Source: Alphaproteobacteria bacterium (GTDB lineage: Bacteria; Pseudomonadota; Alphaproteobacteria; ATCC43930; CGMCC-115725). From it: a stretch of DNA of 15,110 nucleotides. Position 1 is the first letter of the stretch. Every line of letters starts with the position of its first letter. A program made the translations under genes and the position numbers. Below the pieces are notes generated by a model. The model saw nothing but the letters and a program-made list of their open reading frames with translations, ran no database searches and was not told the DNA's origin. Of this stretch, positions 7,957-14,539 are shown piece by piece. The stretch covers positions 1 through 15,110 of the forward strand of contig JAGWIH010000022.1 in assembly GCA_028866355.1 (NCBI GenBank), written 5' to 3'.

Positions 7957-7968
7957 GACAGCGCTGTC
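7957..7968. repeat. 12-bp perfect palindrome, operator candidate
   Basis: GACAGCGCTGTC is fully self-complementary. It lies 12 bp upstream of the ATG at 7944 and directly downstream of the possible -10 of the leftward genes, so a protein bound here would block their transcription. No regulator gene lies beside it in the window. Confidence 0.45.
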
Positions 7969-8032
7969 TTTAGATTTTATTTACGCAAACTGTGCAGTGC
8001 CCAAAAGTAATACTTAAATCAGGTCAACGTTT

Positions 8033-8048
8033 CGGTAAGATTTTACCG
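8033..8048. repeat. Inverted repeat CGGTAA-N4-TTACCG
   Basis: Two 6-bp arms (8033-8038 and 8043-8048) surround GATT. A further GGTTACC at about 8053-8059 partly repeats the arm. It lies about 125 bp before the chosen start of the export gene and overlaps the possible rightward -10, which suits a regulator site. It is too short and lacks a T-run to be a terminator. Confidence 0.4.
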
Positions 8049-8082
8049 GTACGGTTACCCCACGTGTGAGTGGCCCGCCGTA

Positions 8083-8096
8083 GCCGTTTGAACGGC
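8083..8096. repeat. Inverted repeat GCCGTT-N2-AACGGC
   Basis: Perfect 6-bp arms (8083-8088 and 8091-8096) lie around TG, about 77 bp before the export gene start, in what is probably its 5' leader. It could be an operator half-site pair or a small RNA hairpin, though a 2-nt loop makes a hairpin unlikely. Confidence 0.3.
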
Positions 8097-8158
8097 AGGC
8101 TGCAAACGCCACGGCCCGTGCTCGGCAGCCAGATGCCAGGCGGGCATGTCTCGGATGT

Positions 8159-8164
8159 GGGGAG
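8159..8164 (+). promoter_or_regulatory. Ribosome binding site that decides the export gene start
   Basis: GGGGAG lies 8 nt before the GTG at 8173. It falls inside the longer open frame that would begin at ATG 8146. The ATG options at 8146 and 8155 have no comparable site, so this favours the GTG start. Confidence 0.65.
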
Positions 8165-8172
8165 TCATTCCG

Positions 8173-9108
8173 GTGCTGCGCCAGATTTACCAATCTGCCT
8201 TCGTGCTTGCGCTCGTTCTGCTTGCAGGCTGCAGCGCGTTGACCGATCTGAGCGACCGCGTGGTTGGCAATTCCGATCCCAATCCGCAATCCTATTCGCA
8301 GAATTATTACGCTCCGCCGCAACCGCCGTTGAGCGTTCCGCCGAACATGAACGATCGGCCGTTGCCGGCGCCGAATCCGGCGCAGTACCAGGCCCAATAT
8401 CAGGCGCAGCAGGCGCAGTACCAAGCACAGCAGGCTCAGTATGCAGCGCCGCGTCCGATGACGGCGCAGATGGCGGCCGCGCAATCGGCCGGCACGATGC
8501 CGGTCCAACCGCCGGCCGCGGCGACGCCGATGGCGGCCACGCCGGGTGACCAGTCCGCGTCAGCTTATGCGGGCGCACAGGGCGGCACGATCGACCCCAA
8601 TTCCGACACCTACCTCATCGGTCCGGGCGACAACCTCGACATCTTCGTTTGGCAGAATCCGCAACTGTCGGTGAAGGTGCCGGTCCGTCCGGACGGCAAG
8701 ATTTCGATTCCGCTGGTGCAGGACGTCGCGGCGCTCGGCCGCACGCCGTCTGCTTTGGCGCATGACATCTCCGAGCGGCTCAAGGCTTACGTCAAGGATC
8801 CCAACGTCACCGTCATCGTTTCGAGCTTCGTCGGTCCGTTCTCGCAACAGATCCGCGTGATCGGCGAGGCCGCCAAGCCGCAGGCGATCCCCTATCGGTC
8901 GAACATGACCATCCTCGACGTGATGATCGAGGTTGGCGGTCTCACCCGGTTTGCCGCCGGCGATCGTTCGGTCATCGTGCGCAATTTCAACGGCCAACAC
9001 CAAACGATCCACGCGCGCCTCGACAGCCTCGTCAACGATGGCGACGTCCGCGACAACATCGCGATGCGTCCGGGCGACATCGTGATCATCCCGCAGCGGT
9101 ACTTCTAG
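8173..9108 (+). CDS. Polysaccharide export lipoprotein (Wza/XrtA-system type)
   Basis: This is a secretin-like outer-membrane polysaccharide export protein. With the GTG start it has a short lipoprotein signal ending in the lipobox LLAG|C (Cys20; Cys29 if ATG 8146 were used). A low-complexity linker of about 125 residues follows, rich in Gln, Ala, Pro and Tyr, with near-exact repeats of AQYQAQQ. The export domain begins at TYLIGPGDNLDIFVW, continues through VPVRPDGKISIPLVQDV and DPNVTVIV, and is followed by an SLBB-like part (QIRVIGEAAKPQAIPY, LDVMIEVGGLTRFAAGDR) ending in RPGDIVIIPQRYF. The domain closely matches the export protein known from exosortase A loci. Family members of this kind are usually near 200 residues, so the linker is an insertion of about 100. 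It is first in the operon, 36 bp ahead of the chain-length gene. Its role is to carry polymer across the periplasm and outer membrane. Confidence 0.9.
   Translation: MLRQIYQSAFVLALVLLAGCSALTDLSDRVVGNSDPNPQSYSQNYYAPPQPPLSVPPNMNDRPLPAPNPAQYQAQYQAQQAQYQAQQAQYAAPRPMTAQMAAAQSAGTMPVQPPAAATPMAATPGDQSASAYAGAQGGTIDPNSDTYLIGPGDNLDIFVWQNPQLSVKVPVRPDGKISIPLVQDVAALGRTPSALAHDISERLKAYVKDPNVTVIVSSFVGPFSQQIRVIGEAAKPQAIPYRSNMTILDVMIEVGGLTRFAAGDRSVIVRNFNGQHQTIHARLDSLVNDGDVRDNIAMRPGDIVIIPQRYF
8380..8445 (+). repeat. In-frame 21-bp tandem repeat in the export lipoprotein
   Basis: Roughly three copies of a seven-codon unit encode AQYQAQQ-type repeats in the linker between the lipid anchor and the export domain. 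The copies differ mainly at third codon positions, such as caa/cag and gca/gcg, so the protein repeat looks selected rather than freshly duplicated. Confidence 0.75.
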
Positions 9109-9144
9109 TCGGCGACCGGCACGATAGGCGCAACAAGGCACCCC

Positions 9145-10695
9145 ATGGAATCCCTCTCCAGTCTTATTTTCCAATATCTGCACGCGATCTGGCGGCGCAA
9201 ATGGATCACCGCGCTCACCGCCTGGGCCGTGTGCATCATCGGCTGGTCTGCAATCGCCATGCTGCCGAACCGCTATGAATCGTACACCCGCATCTATGTT
9301 GATGCCGACCAGCTGCTGACGCCGTTGCTGCGCGGCATCGCCGTCGACGTCGACCCGGCCCAGCAGCTCGACGTCCTGCAACGCACGCTGCTGTCGCGGC
9401 CGAACATGGAAGAGTTGATCCATATGGCGGACCTCGACAGCCGCGTGCACACGCAGGCCGACAAGGACGCCCTGATCCAGTCGTTGATGCAGAAGATCGT
9501 CATCCAGCCACAGACCCACAATCTGTTCGCGATTTCGTATCAGGACACCAACGCGCAGACCGCGCGCAATGTCGTACAGAGCCTGCTGACGATCTTCGCC
9601 GAAAGCACCACCGGCACGCAGCGCACCGAGCTCGACAACGCGCAACGCTTCCTCACCGACCAGCTCGCGCTTTACGAAAAGCAGCTGCGCGCTGCCGAGC
9701 AGCGCCGCGCGGATTTCCGCGCGCAGCATCTTGACGTGTTGAACGGCGCGGCTTCGGCCAGCTCGATCGACACAATGCGCAATCAGGTCCAGACGCTTCA
9801 CGACAATCTGCAGGATTCGACGGCACGGCGCGACGAATTGCAGCGCGAGCTCGACAGCCTGGTGCCGAGCGCCGGCGCCGACACGAACGCCGTTGCGGCC
9901 TCGCCGGGCGCGGCCGAGCAGCAGCTTGCCCAGCTTCAGCGTCAGCTCGCCGAGCTGCGCACCCGCTACACCGACGAATATCCTGACGTGATCGCGGTGA
10001 AGCAGCAGATCGCCGCGCTCACCAGCCAAATCGGAAAGACCGGTTCAACCGCCAGCGGTCACGCGGCAGCGGGAACCAAGACCAAAGTTTCGCCGGTGGT
10101 CTATGACCAGGTGCGCATCCGTCTGCTCGACGCGCAGGCCAAGGTGGCGTCCGATCAGCGCCGTCTGGATCAAGCGCAATCCGATCTCAATCGCGCGGAA
10201 GCCACCGCCAAGGCGTCGCCGGGCGTCGAAGCGCAGTACCAGGATCTCGACCGCGATTACACGATCCTCAAGCGGAACTACGACGAGTTGCTGCAGCGGC
10301 GCGAGGCGACCAACCTGTCGCAGGCCGCCGACACGCAGGCGAACAAGATTCAATTCCGCGTGATTGACGCGCCGCAGGTGCCGTTGAATCCGATCGCGCC
10401 GAACCGTCCGCTGCTGTTCTCGGCGGTTCTGCTGGCCGGCATTCTCGGCGGGTTGGGTATTCCCATCCTGCTGACGCAGATCGACCGTTCGTTCGCGTCG
10501 CTTAATCGCTTGCGTGGCCTCGGCCTGCCTGTGCTGGGCGGCGTGTCCTATGTCTCGCTGTTCAAGTCGCGCAGCCAATCGGTGATGGAACTGGCCGGGT
10601 TCGGTGCTTCGGCAATCGCACTGATGATGCTGTACGGCGTCATCATCTTGATGACGTTCGGAGTGCACCACGCCATTCCCGGAGGATTCGGCTGA
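9145..10695 (+). CDS. Polysaccharide chain-length determinant (Wzz/GNVR, XrtA-system type)
   Basis: This 516-residue inner-membrane co-polymerase sets exopolysaccharide chain length and partners the kinase encoded next. The N-terminal Wzz domain starts with a membrane helix at about 20-40 and continues with YESYTRIYVDADQLLTPLL. The periplasmic part is coiled coil at about 162-196, 258-296 (holding the GNVR-type RYTDEYPDVIAVKQQ) and 362-395. A Pro-rich stretch (IDAPQVPLNPIAPNRP) precedes the second membrane helix at about 423-445, and a third helix lies at about 483-506, as in the exosortase A-associated branch. It has no kinase domain, which is why a separate ATPase gene follows. The stop overlaps the kinase ATG by one base (TGATG), which suggests translational coupling. 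An AAGG site precedes the ATG. Confidence 0.93.
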   Translation: MESLSSLIFQYLHAIWRRKWITALTAWAVCIIGWSAIAMLPNRYESYTRIYVDADQLLTPLLRGIAVDVDPAQQLDVLQRTLLSRPNMEELIHMADLDSRVHTQADKDALIQSLMQKIVIQPQTHNLFAISYQDTNAQTARNVVQSLLTIFAESTTGTQRTELDNAQRFLTDQLALYEKQLRAAEQRRADFRAQHLDVLNGAASASSIDTMRNQVQTLHDNLQDSTARRDELQRELDSLVPSAGADTNAVAASPGAAEQQLAQLQRQLAELRTRYTDEYPDVIAVKQQIAALTSQIGKTGSTASGHAAAGTKTKVSPVVYDQVRIRLLDAQAKVASDQRRLDQAQSDLNRAEATAKASPGVEAQYQDLDRDYTILKRNYDELLQRREATNLSQAADTQANKIQFRVIDAPQVPLNPIAPNRPLLFSAVLLAGILGGLGIPILLTQIDRSFASLNRLRGLGLPVLGGVSYVSLFKSRSQSVMELAGFGASAIALMMLYGVIILMTFGVHHAIPGGFG

Positions 10696-11888
10696 TGATT
10701 GACGAAACCTCGCGCAAGCTGATCGAGCGCGCCGCCGCGCATCTGAAAGCGCGCGCGCCGGCTCCACCGGTAGCGCCGCCGCCGGCGCCACCGCAAGCCG
10801 CCTACGCTCCGGCCGCTTACGCCGAAAACGGATATGCGCCGGCCTATCAGGCGGCGGTCCCGCCGCAGCCGGTTTATCAGCAGCAAGCCCCTGCGCCGCA
10901 GCCGATGCCGCAGACGCCGGCCTATGCGCCGCAACCGCGTGCCTACCAGGCGCCGTACGCGCAGCCGGTTTATGCGCAACAGCCGCAGATGGCCGTCGCC
11001 AACGGCGCGGCCGCCGCGGCCTATCACCAGCCGGCGCCCGCGCCGGCGTACGACGCAGCTTATGCGGCCGCAGGCTACGCCCAAGCCGCACCACGGCCGG
11101 CGATGAACGGTTACGCGCGCGATGTCGAAGGCCCGTCGATGGCCCCGCCGGCGCCCGGTTATAGCCGTCAGGTGTCGATCGATCGCGGTAGCCTGGCGCG
11201 TTGCGGCATCTCGGTGCCGTCGGCGCAGCGCTCGCGCGTCGTCGAAGAGTTCCGCATCGTCAAACGCCAACTCGTCGCCAAGTACATGGACGAGCCGGAT
11301 GACGAATTGGCGAACCGTAATCGCGTCATCATGGTGACGTCGACGCGCCCGCGCGAAGGCAAGACGTTCACGGCCATCAATATCGCGCTGTCGCTCGCGA
11401 CCGAGCAGGATCTCAAGGTTCTGCTCATCGACCTCGACACCAAGCATCACGCGATGCAGGAGATGATGGGCATTCCGGCGAGCTATGGCCTCACAGATCT
11501 GCTCGGCAATCCCGACATCGATTTTTCCGAGGTGGTGCTGCGCACCAACCTGCCGAACCTGACGGTGATGTCGGCCGGCTCGCCCAACTTCCGCGCGCCC
11601 GAGCTGCTGTCGAGCCGCCGCGCACGCGCGATCTTCAAAGAGATGACGCAGCGCTATAACGACCGCTTCATCGTGTTCGACGCGCCAGCGGTCTTGGCGT
11701 CGAGCGACCCGGCGATTCTCGCCAGTCTCGTCGGTCAGACCGTCCTCGTCGTCGAAGCCGATCACACCCAGCAGGAAGAGCTGGAATCCGCAGTTGGCTT
11801 GTTGAGCGCGTGCCCGAACGTCAGCCTGCTGCTCAACAAGGTCCGCACCTCCGCGGCCGATCAGTTCGGCGCTTATTCCGATTACTGA
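10695..11888 (+). CDS. BY-kinase-like ATPase of the XrtA polysaccharide system
   Basis: This 397-residue cytoplasmic P-loop ATPase of the MinD/CpsD/Wzc-C group is expected to work with the chain-length protein and control polymerisation by autophosphorylation. Walker A is TSTRPREGKT (215-224, Lys223), Walker A' is VLLIDLD (242-248, Asp246 and Asp248), and Walker B is FIVFDA (325-330, Asp329). EEFRIVKRQL (184-193) is the usual helix before the P-loop. Residues 20-156 are a low-complexity Ala/Pro/Gln tail with 15 tyrosines. The C-terminus, where classical BY-kinases carry a tyrosine cluster, has only Tyr394 and Tyr397. The Arg often seen after Walker A' is replaced (TKHH). The ATPase role is secure; tyrosine kinase activity is inferred from family. 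Translation is probably coupled to the upstream gene. Confidence 0.9.
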   Translation: MIDETSRKLIERAAAHLKARAPAPPVAPPPAPPQAAYAPAAYAENGYAPAYQAAVPPQPVYQQQAPAPQPMPQTPAYAPQPRAYQAPYAQPVYAQQPQMAVANGAAAAAYHQPAPAPAYDAAYAAAGYAQAAPRPAMNGYARDVEGPSMAPPAPGYSRQVSIDRGSLARCGISVPSAQRSRVVEEFRIVKRQLVAKYMDEPDDELANRNRVIMVTSTRPREGKTFTAINIALSLATEQDLKVLLIDLDTKHHAMQEMMGIPASYGLTDLLGNPDIDFSEVVLRTNLPNLTVMSAGSPNFRAPELLSSRRARAIFKEMTQRYNDRFIVFDAPAVLASSDPAILASLVGQTVLVVEADHTQQEELESAVGLLSACPNVSLLLNKVRTSAADQFGAYSDY

Positions 11889-11922
11889 TCCTTCCCATGC
11901 CGTGCCTTCGGTCGAGAGCAGA

Positions 11923-13551
11923 ATGCGCATCATTCGGTTGCCGGTCGTCGTTGCGGGGTTCATCGCGGTTGTCGCGATTGCTTCCCCGGCAGCGGCCCAG
12001 CTCTCGCTAGGTCCGGTCGACGATCAGGGCCAAGGTCCGGTCCCGCCGATCTACGCTCAAGGCCTGCGGCAGAATCTCGACCAGCCGGCGGCGCCGAACG
12101 AAGGCGATCAACCCTCCACGCTGCCGCCGAAAGGCCCGCCGATGTGGCAGGTCACGCCGCGCGTCGATTTGCGTGAAGAGCTCACCGACAACGTCCGCAA
12201 CGCGCAGACCGGCCGGCAAGCCGATCTGATCACGACACTGACACCCGGCATTTACGTCGCGGCTGACGGGCCCCGGCTCGTCGGCAATCTCGACTATTCG
12301 GTGGGCATGCAGAAATTCGCGGTCGCCAGCGACCAGGACAATACAGACCAAAATCTCTTCGGCACCGCGATCGCGACGCTGGTGCCAGACGCCGCGGCTG
12401 TCGAGTTGCGCGGCACGATTTTCGATACCGCGCACACCGGCGCGTTCGGCTCGATCCCGACCGATCAGTTGACCACGTCGAACCGCACCAGCACCTACGC
12501 ACTCGAAGCCAGCCCGGTCCTGCGGCATTCGTTCGACACGTTCGGCGATGGCGAGCTGCGCTACATCTTCGGCCAAACCTGGTTCACCGGGCAGACCGCG
12601 GCCACCGGCCAAACCACGTCGGGCCTCGTCGGTGTCGGTACGTTGGCGCCGATCACGGCCGCGACCCACAACGAGCTTCGCGGCACGCTCGATACCGGCG
12701 ATATCGGCAAGTATTTCAGCAATACCGTCACGCTCGACGGACAGCGCACCGACGTCAGCGGCGGCACGGGCTCGAATAAGGAAGGGTTGGCGACCGACGA
12801 GATTAAGTTCCACGTCACCAAATCCTTCGCTCTGGTCGGCGCCGGTGGCTGGCAGACGCTCGATTTCTCGGAGCTGCCGTCGGAGAATCTGAGCGAGCCG
12901 ACTTGGTACGCCGGGTTCATCTACGAGCCAGGCACCTATGCGCGCGTCGAGCTGAATTATGGGCATCGCGACGGCGCCGATTCATTCAACGGCGACCTGC
13001 GTTACGCGCTGACGCCGATCACGACGGCGTACGCCAGCTATTCCGAAGTCGTCACGACGCCGCAGCAGGCGATCCTGCAGAATTTGAGCGGTGCCGTGCT
13101 GGGACCGAATGGCACGGTGCTCGATGCCACCACCGGCTTGCCGATCTCGCTCAACAACAACGAATTCAGCCTGCAGAACGACGTCGAACGGCTGCGCACC
13201 TTCCAGGCAAGCCTGGTCACCGACCTTCAGCCGAACCGCTTCACCCTCACGACCATCCACCAGGAATTCAATTCGCTTACCGGTCTGGTGCCGAATGACT
13301 CGATGAATGGCGTGGTCGGTGAGTGGGACCGGCAGATGACGCCGCTCACCACCATGACGGTGAATACCGGCTATTTCCTCCAGGATTCGCAGCACACGCA
13401 CACGTTCAACGCGACGCTCGGCTTCAACCACCAATTCTCGCAAACGCTGTTCGGTTCGCTCGACTACAACTTCGCCTACGTCGATTCGGTGTCGGGCGGC
13501 CCGAACTTCTATCGCAACTCCATAGTCGCCACGCTGCGCAAGGTCTTCTAG
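11923..13551 (+). CDS. Outer-membrane beta-barrel protein (TIGR03016-like)
   Basis: The predicted product is a 542-residue outer-membrane protein, similar in order and pattern to the exosortase A-associated barrel of TIGR03016. A signal peptide spans about 1-26, ending ASPAAA|Q. A short Pro/Gln-rich periplasmic section follows. VTPRVDLREELTDNV opens a long series of alternating strand segments, and the chain ends SIVATLRKVF with the C-terminal Phe of barrels. It probably forms or supports the outer-membrane exit for the polymer made by this operon, but there is no direct proof of transport. The ATG at 11923 is chosen because the signal peptide begins with MRIIRL; a GTG at 11902 would add seven residues. 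It follows the kinase gene by 34 bp and precedes the deacetylase by 10 bp, so it belongs to the same transcript. Confidence 0.82.
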   Translation: MRIIRLPVVVAGFIAVVAIASPAAAQLSLGPVDDQGQGPVPPIYAQGLRQNLDQPAAPNEGDQPSTLPPKGPPMWQVTPRVDLREELTDNVRNAQTGRQADLITTLTPGIYVAADGPRLVGNLDYSVGMQKFAVASDQDNTDQNLFGTAIATLVPDAAAVELRGTIFDTAHTGAFGSIPTDQLTTSNRTSTYALEASPVLRHSFDTFGDGELRYIFGQTWFTGQTAATGQTTSGLVGVGTLAPITAATHNELRGTLDTGDIGKYFSNTVTLDGQRTDVSGGTGSNKEGLATDEIKFHVTKSFALVGAGGWQTLDFSELPSENLSEPTWYAGFIYEPGTYARVELNYGHRDGADSFNGDLRYALTPITTAYASYSEVVTTPQQAILQNLSGAVLGPNGTVLDATTGLPISLNNNEFSLQNDVERLRTFQASLVTDLQPNRFTLTTIHQEFNSLTGLVPNDSMNGVVGEWDRQMTPLTTMTVNTGYFLQDSQHTHTFNATLGFNHQFSQTLFGSLDYNFAYVDSVSGGPNFYRNSIVATLRKVF

Positions 13552-13561
13552 GAACACGGCG

Positions 13562-14452
13562 ATGGATGGGCTTGTCGTCACCGACCGCGATACGCCCGTC
13601 AAGCGGCGCGACGGTCGCATCGTCAATGCGCTGACCGTCGACGTCGAGGATTATTTCCAGGTCGAGGCGCTCGCGCATGCGGTGCCGCGTGGCGCCTGGG
13701 AGACGATGCCGTCCCGCGTCGAAGCCAACGTCGATCGCCTGCTGGCGTTGTTCGACGCCAGCGGCGCCAAGGCCACCTTCTTCACGCTTGGCTGGATCGC
13801 TGAACGGCACAAGACGATGGTCCGTCGCATCGTCGCGCTCGGCCACGAGTTGGCAAGCCACGGTCTCAGCCACATCCGCGCCGACCGGCAGAGCCGCGAC
13901 GCGTTCGCCGCCGACATCCGTCGCAGTAAGGCGCTGCTCGAGGATATCGGCCAGACTTCGGTCAAGGGCTATCGCGCCGCAACCTTTTCGATCGGCGTCA
14001 AAAATCTCTGGGCGCTCGACGAGCTCGCCGCCGCGGGCTTCGTTTACAGCTCGAGCGTTTATCCGATTGCGCACGACCTTTATGGCATGCCGACGGCGCC
14101 GCGCCGGCCGTTCCGTGCCAATCCGTGCGCCGTTCTCGAAGTGCCGCTCAGCACCGTTCGCGTCGCCGGCCGCAATCTGCCGGCGTCGGGCGGCGGCTTT
14201 TTCCGGCTTCTGCCTTATAGCGTGTCGCGCACCGCGTTCCGCCGGGTCAATCGGATCGAGAACCGGCCGGCGATCTTCTACATGCATCCGTGGGAGATCG
14301 ACGCCGCCCAGCCGCGCGTCACCGGCCTCTCGGCCAAATCGCGTTTCCGCCACTACCTCAATCTTGGCCGTATGTACGGCCGGCTCGAACGGCTGCTTGC
14401 CGATTTCGCCTGGGACCGCATGGACGGCGTCTTTCTCGGGCCAAGCCGATGA
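13562..14452 (+). CDS. XrtA-system polysaccharide deacetylase (CE4, DUF3473 type)
   Basis: This 296-residue enzyme is expected to remove N-acetyl groups from the exopolysaccharide or its precursor. The NodB domain has the first motif TVDVEDY (25-31; Asp27 and Asp30 in the catalytic and metal positions), the second motif SHGLSH (99-104; His100 and His104 as metal ligands), GYRAATFSI (136-144; Arg138) and the late YMHPWEID (240-247; His242). The C-terminal part with HPWEID and the following RFRHYLNLGRMYGRLERLL matches the DUF3473 extension of the exosortase A-associated deacetylase family. There is no signal peptide, as in that family. AGGA at 13550-13553 sits 8 nt before the ATG. Unlike the PuuE-like protein at 2074, all catalytic motifs are intact, so it is probably active. 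Its stop codon lies inside a perfect hairpin. Confidence 0.93.
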   Translation: MDGLVVTDRDTPVKRRDGRIVNALTVDVEDYFQVEALAHAVPRGAWETMPSRVEANVDRLLALFDASGAKATFFTLGWIAERHKTMVRRIVALGHELASHGLSHIRADRQSRDAFAADIRRSKALLEDIGQTSVKGYRAATFSIGVKNLWALDELAAAGFVYSSSVYPIAHDLYGMPTAPRRPFRANPCAVLEVPLSTVRVAGRNLPASGGGFFRLLPYSVSRTAFRRVNRIENRPAIFYMHPWEIDAAQPRVTGLSAKSRFRHYLNLGRMYGRLERLLADFAWDRMDGVFLGPSR

Positions 14453-14464
14453 AAAATCGGCTTG
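14442..14464 (+). terminator. Perfect hairpin over the deacetylase stop codon
   Basis: CAAGCCGAT (14442-14450) and ATCGGCTTG (14456-14464) form a perfect 9-bp stem with loop GAAAA. Only three T residues follow, so it is a weak terminator at best. It could reduce read-through into the glycosyltransferase gene or protect the 3' end of the upstream message. The TGA stop at 14450-14452 spans the stem-loop junction. Confidence 0.5.
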
Positions 14465-14539
14465 TTTACCAAAGACTTGGGTCAATCCTTAGCGAAGCGT
14501 TGAGGGTTTTCTGCGATCTAGGGCGGCGGGAGTAGCACC

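Larger units (their letters stand above)
7945..8172. promoter_or_regulatory. Divergent control region of the exopolysaccharide locus
   Basis: This spacer separates the leftward nucleotidyltransferase/YdcF genes from the rightward export operon. It holds an AT-rich island (about 7966-8045) in otherwise GC-rich DNA, and three perfect inverted repeats listed separately. For the leftward genes, a plausible -10 (TAAAAT or TAAATA, complement of about 7974-7984) lies next to the 7957-7968 palindrome, with a TTGGGC as a poor -35. For the rightward operon, TAAGAT at 8036-8041 is a possible -10, with no good -35. I found no sigma-54 promoter with the right GG-GC spacing. The promoter assignments are tentative. 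Confidence 0.5.

Noticed and set aside
8071..8086. TGGCCCGCCGTAGCC as a sigma-54 (-24/-12) promoter
   Set aside because: The GG and GC elements are 9 nt apart where 10 is required, and the flanking bases do not fit.
8560..10029. A 489-codon open frame on the minus strand opposite the export and chain-length genes
   Set aside because: Composition is typical of an antisense shadow (His, Arg, Asp, Val-rich) and it spans two well-supported genes.
10548..11963. A 471-codon minus-strand frame opposite the kinase
   Set aside because: No recognisable domain; the sense frame has Walker A, A' and B motifs.
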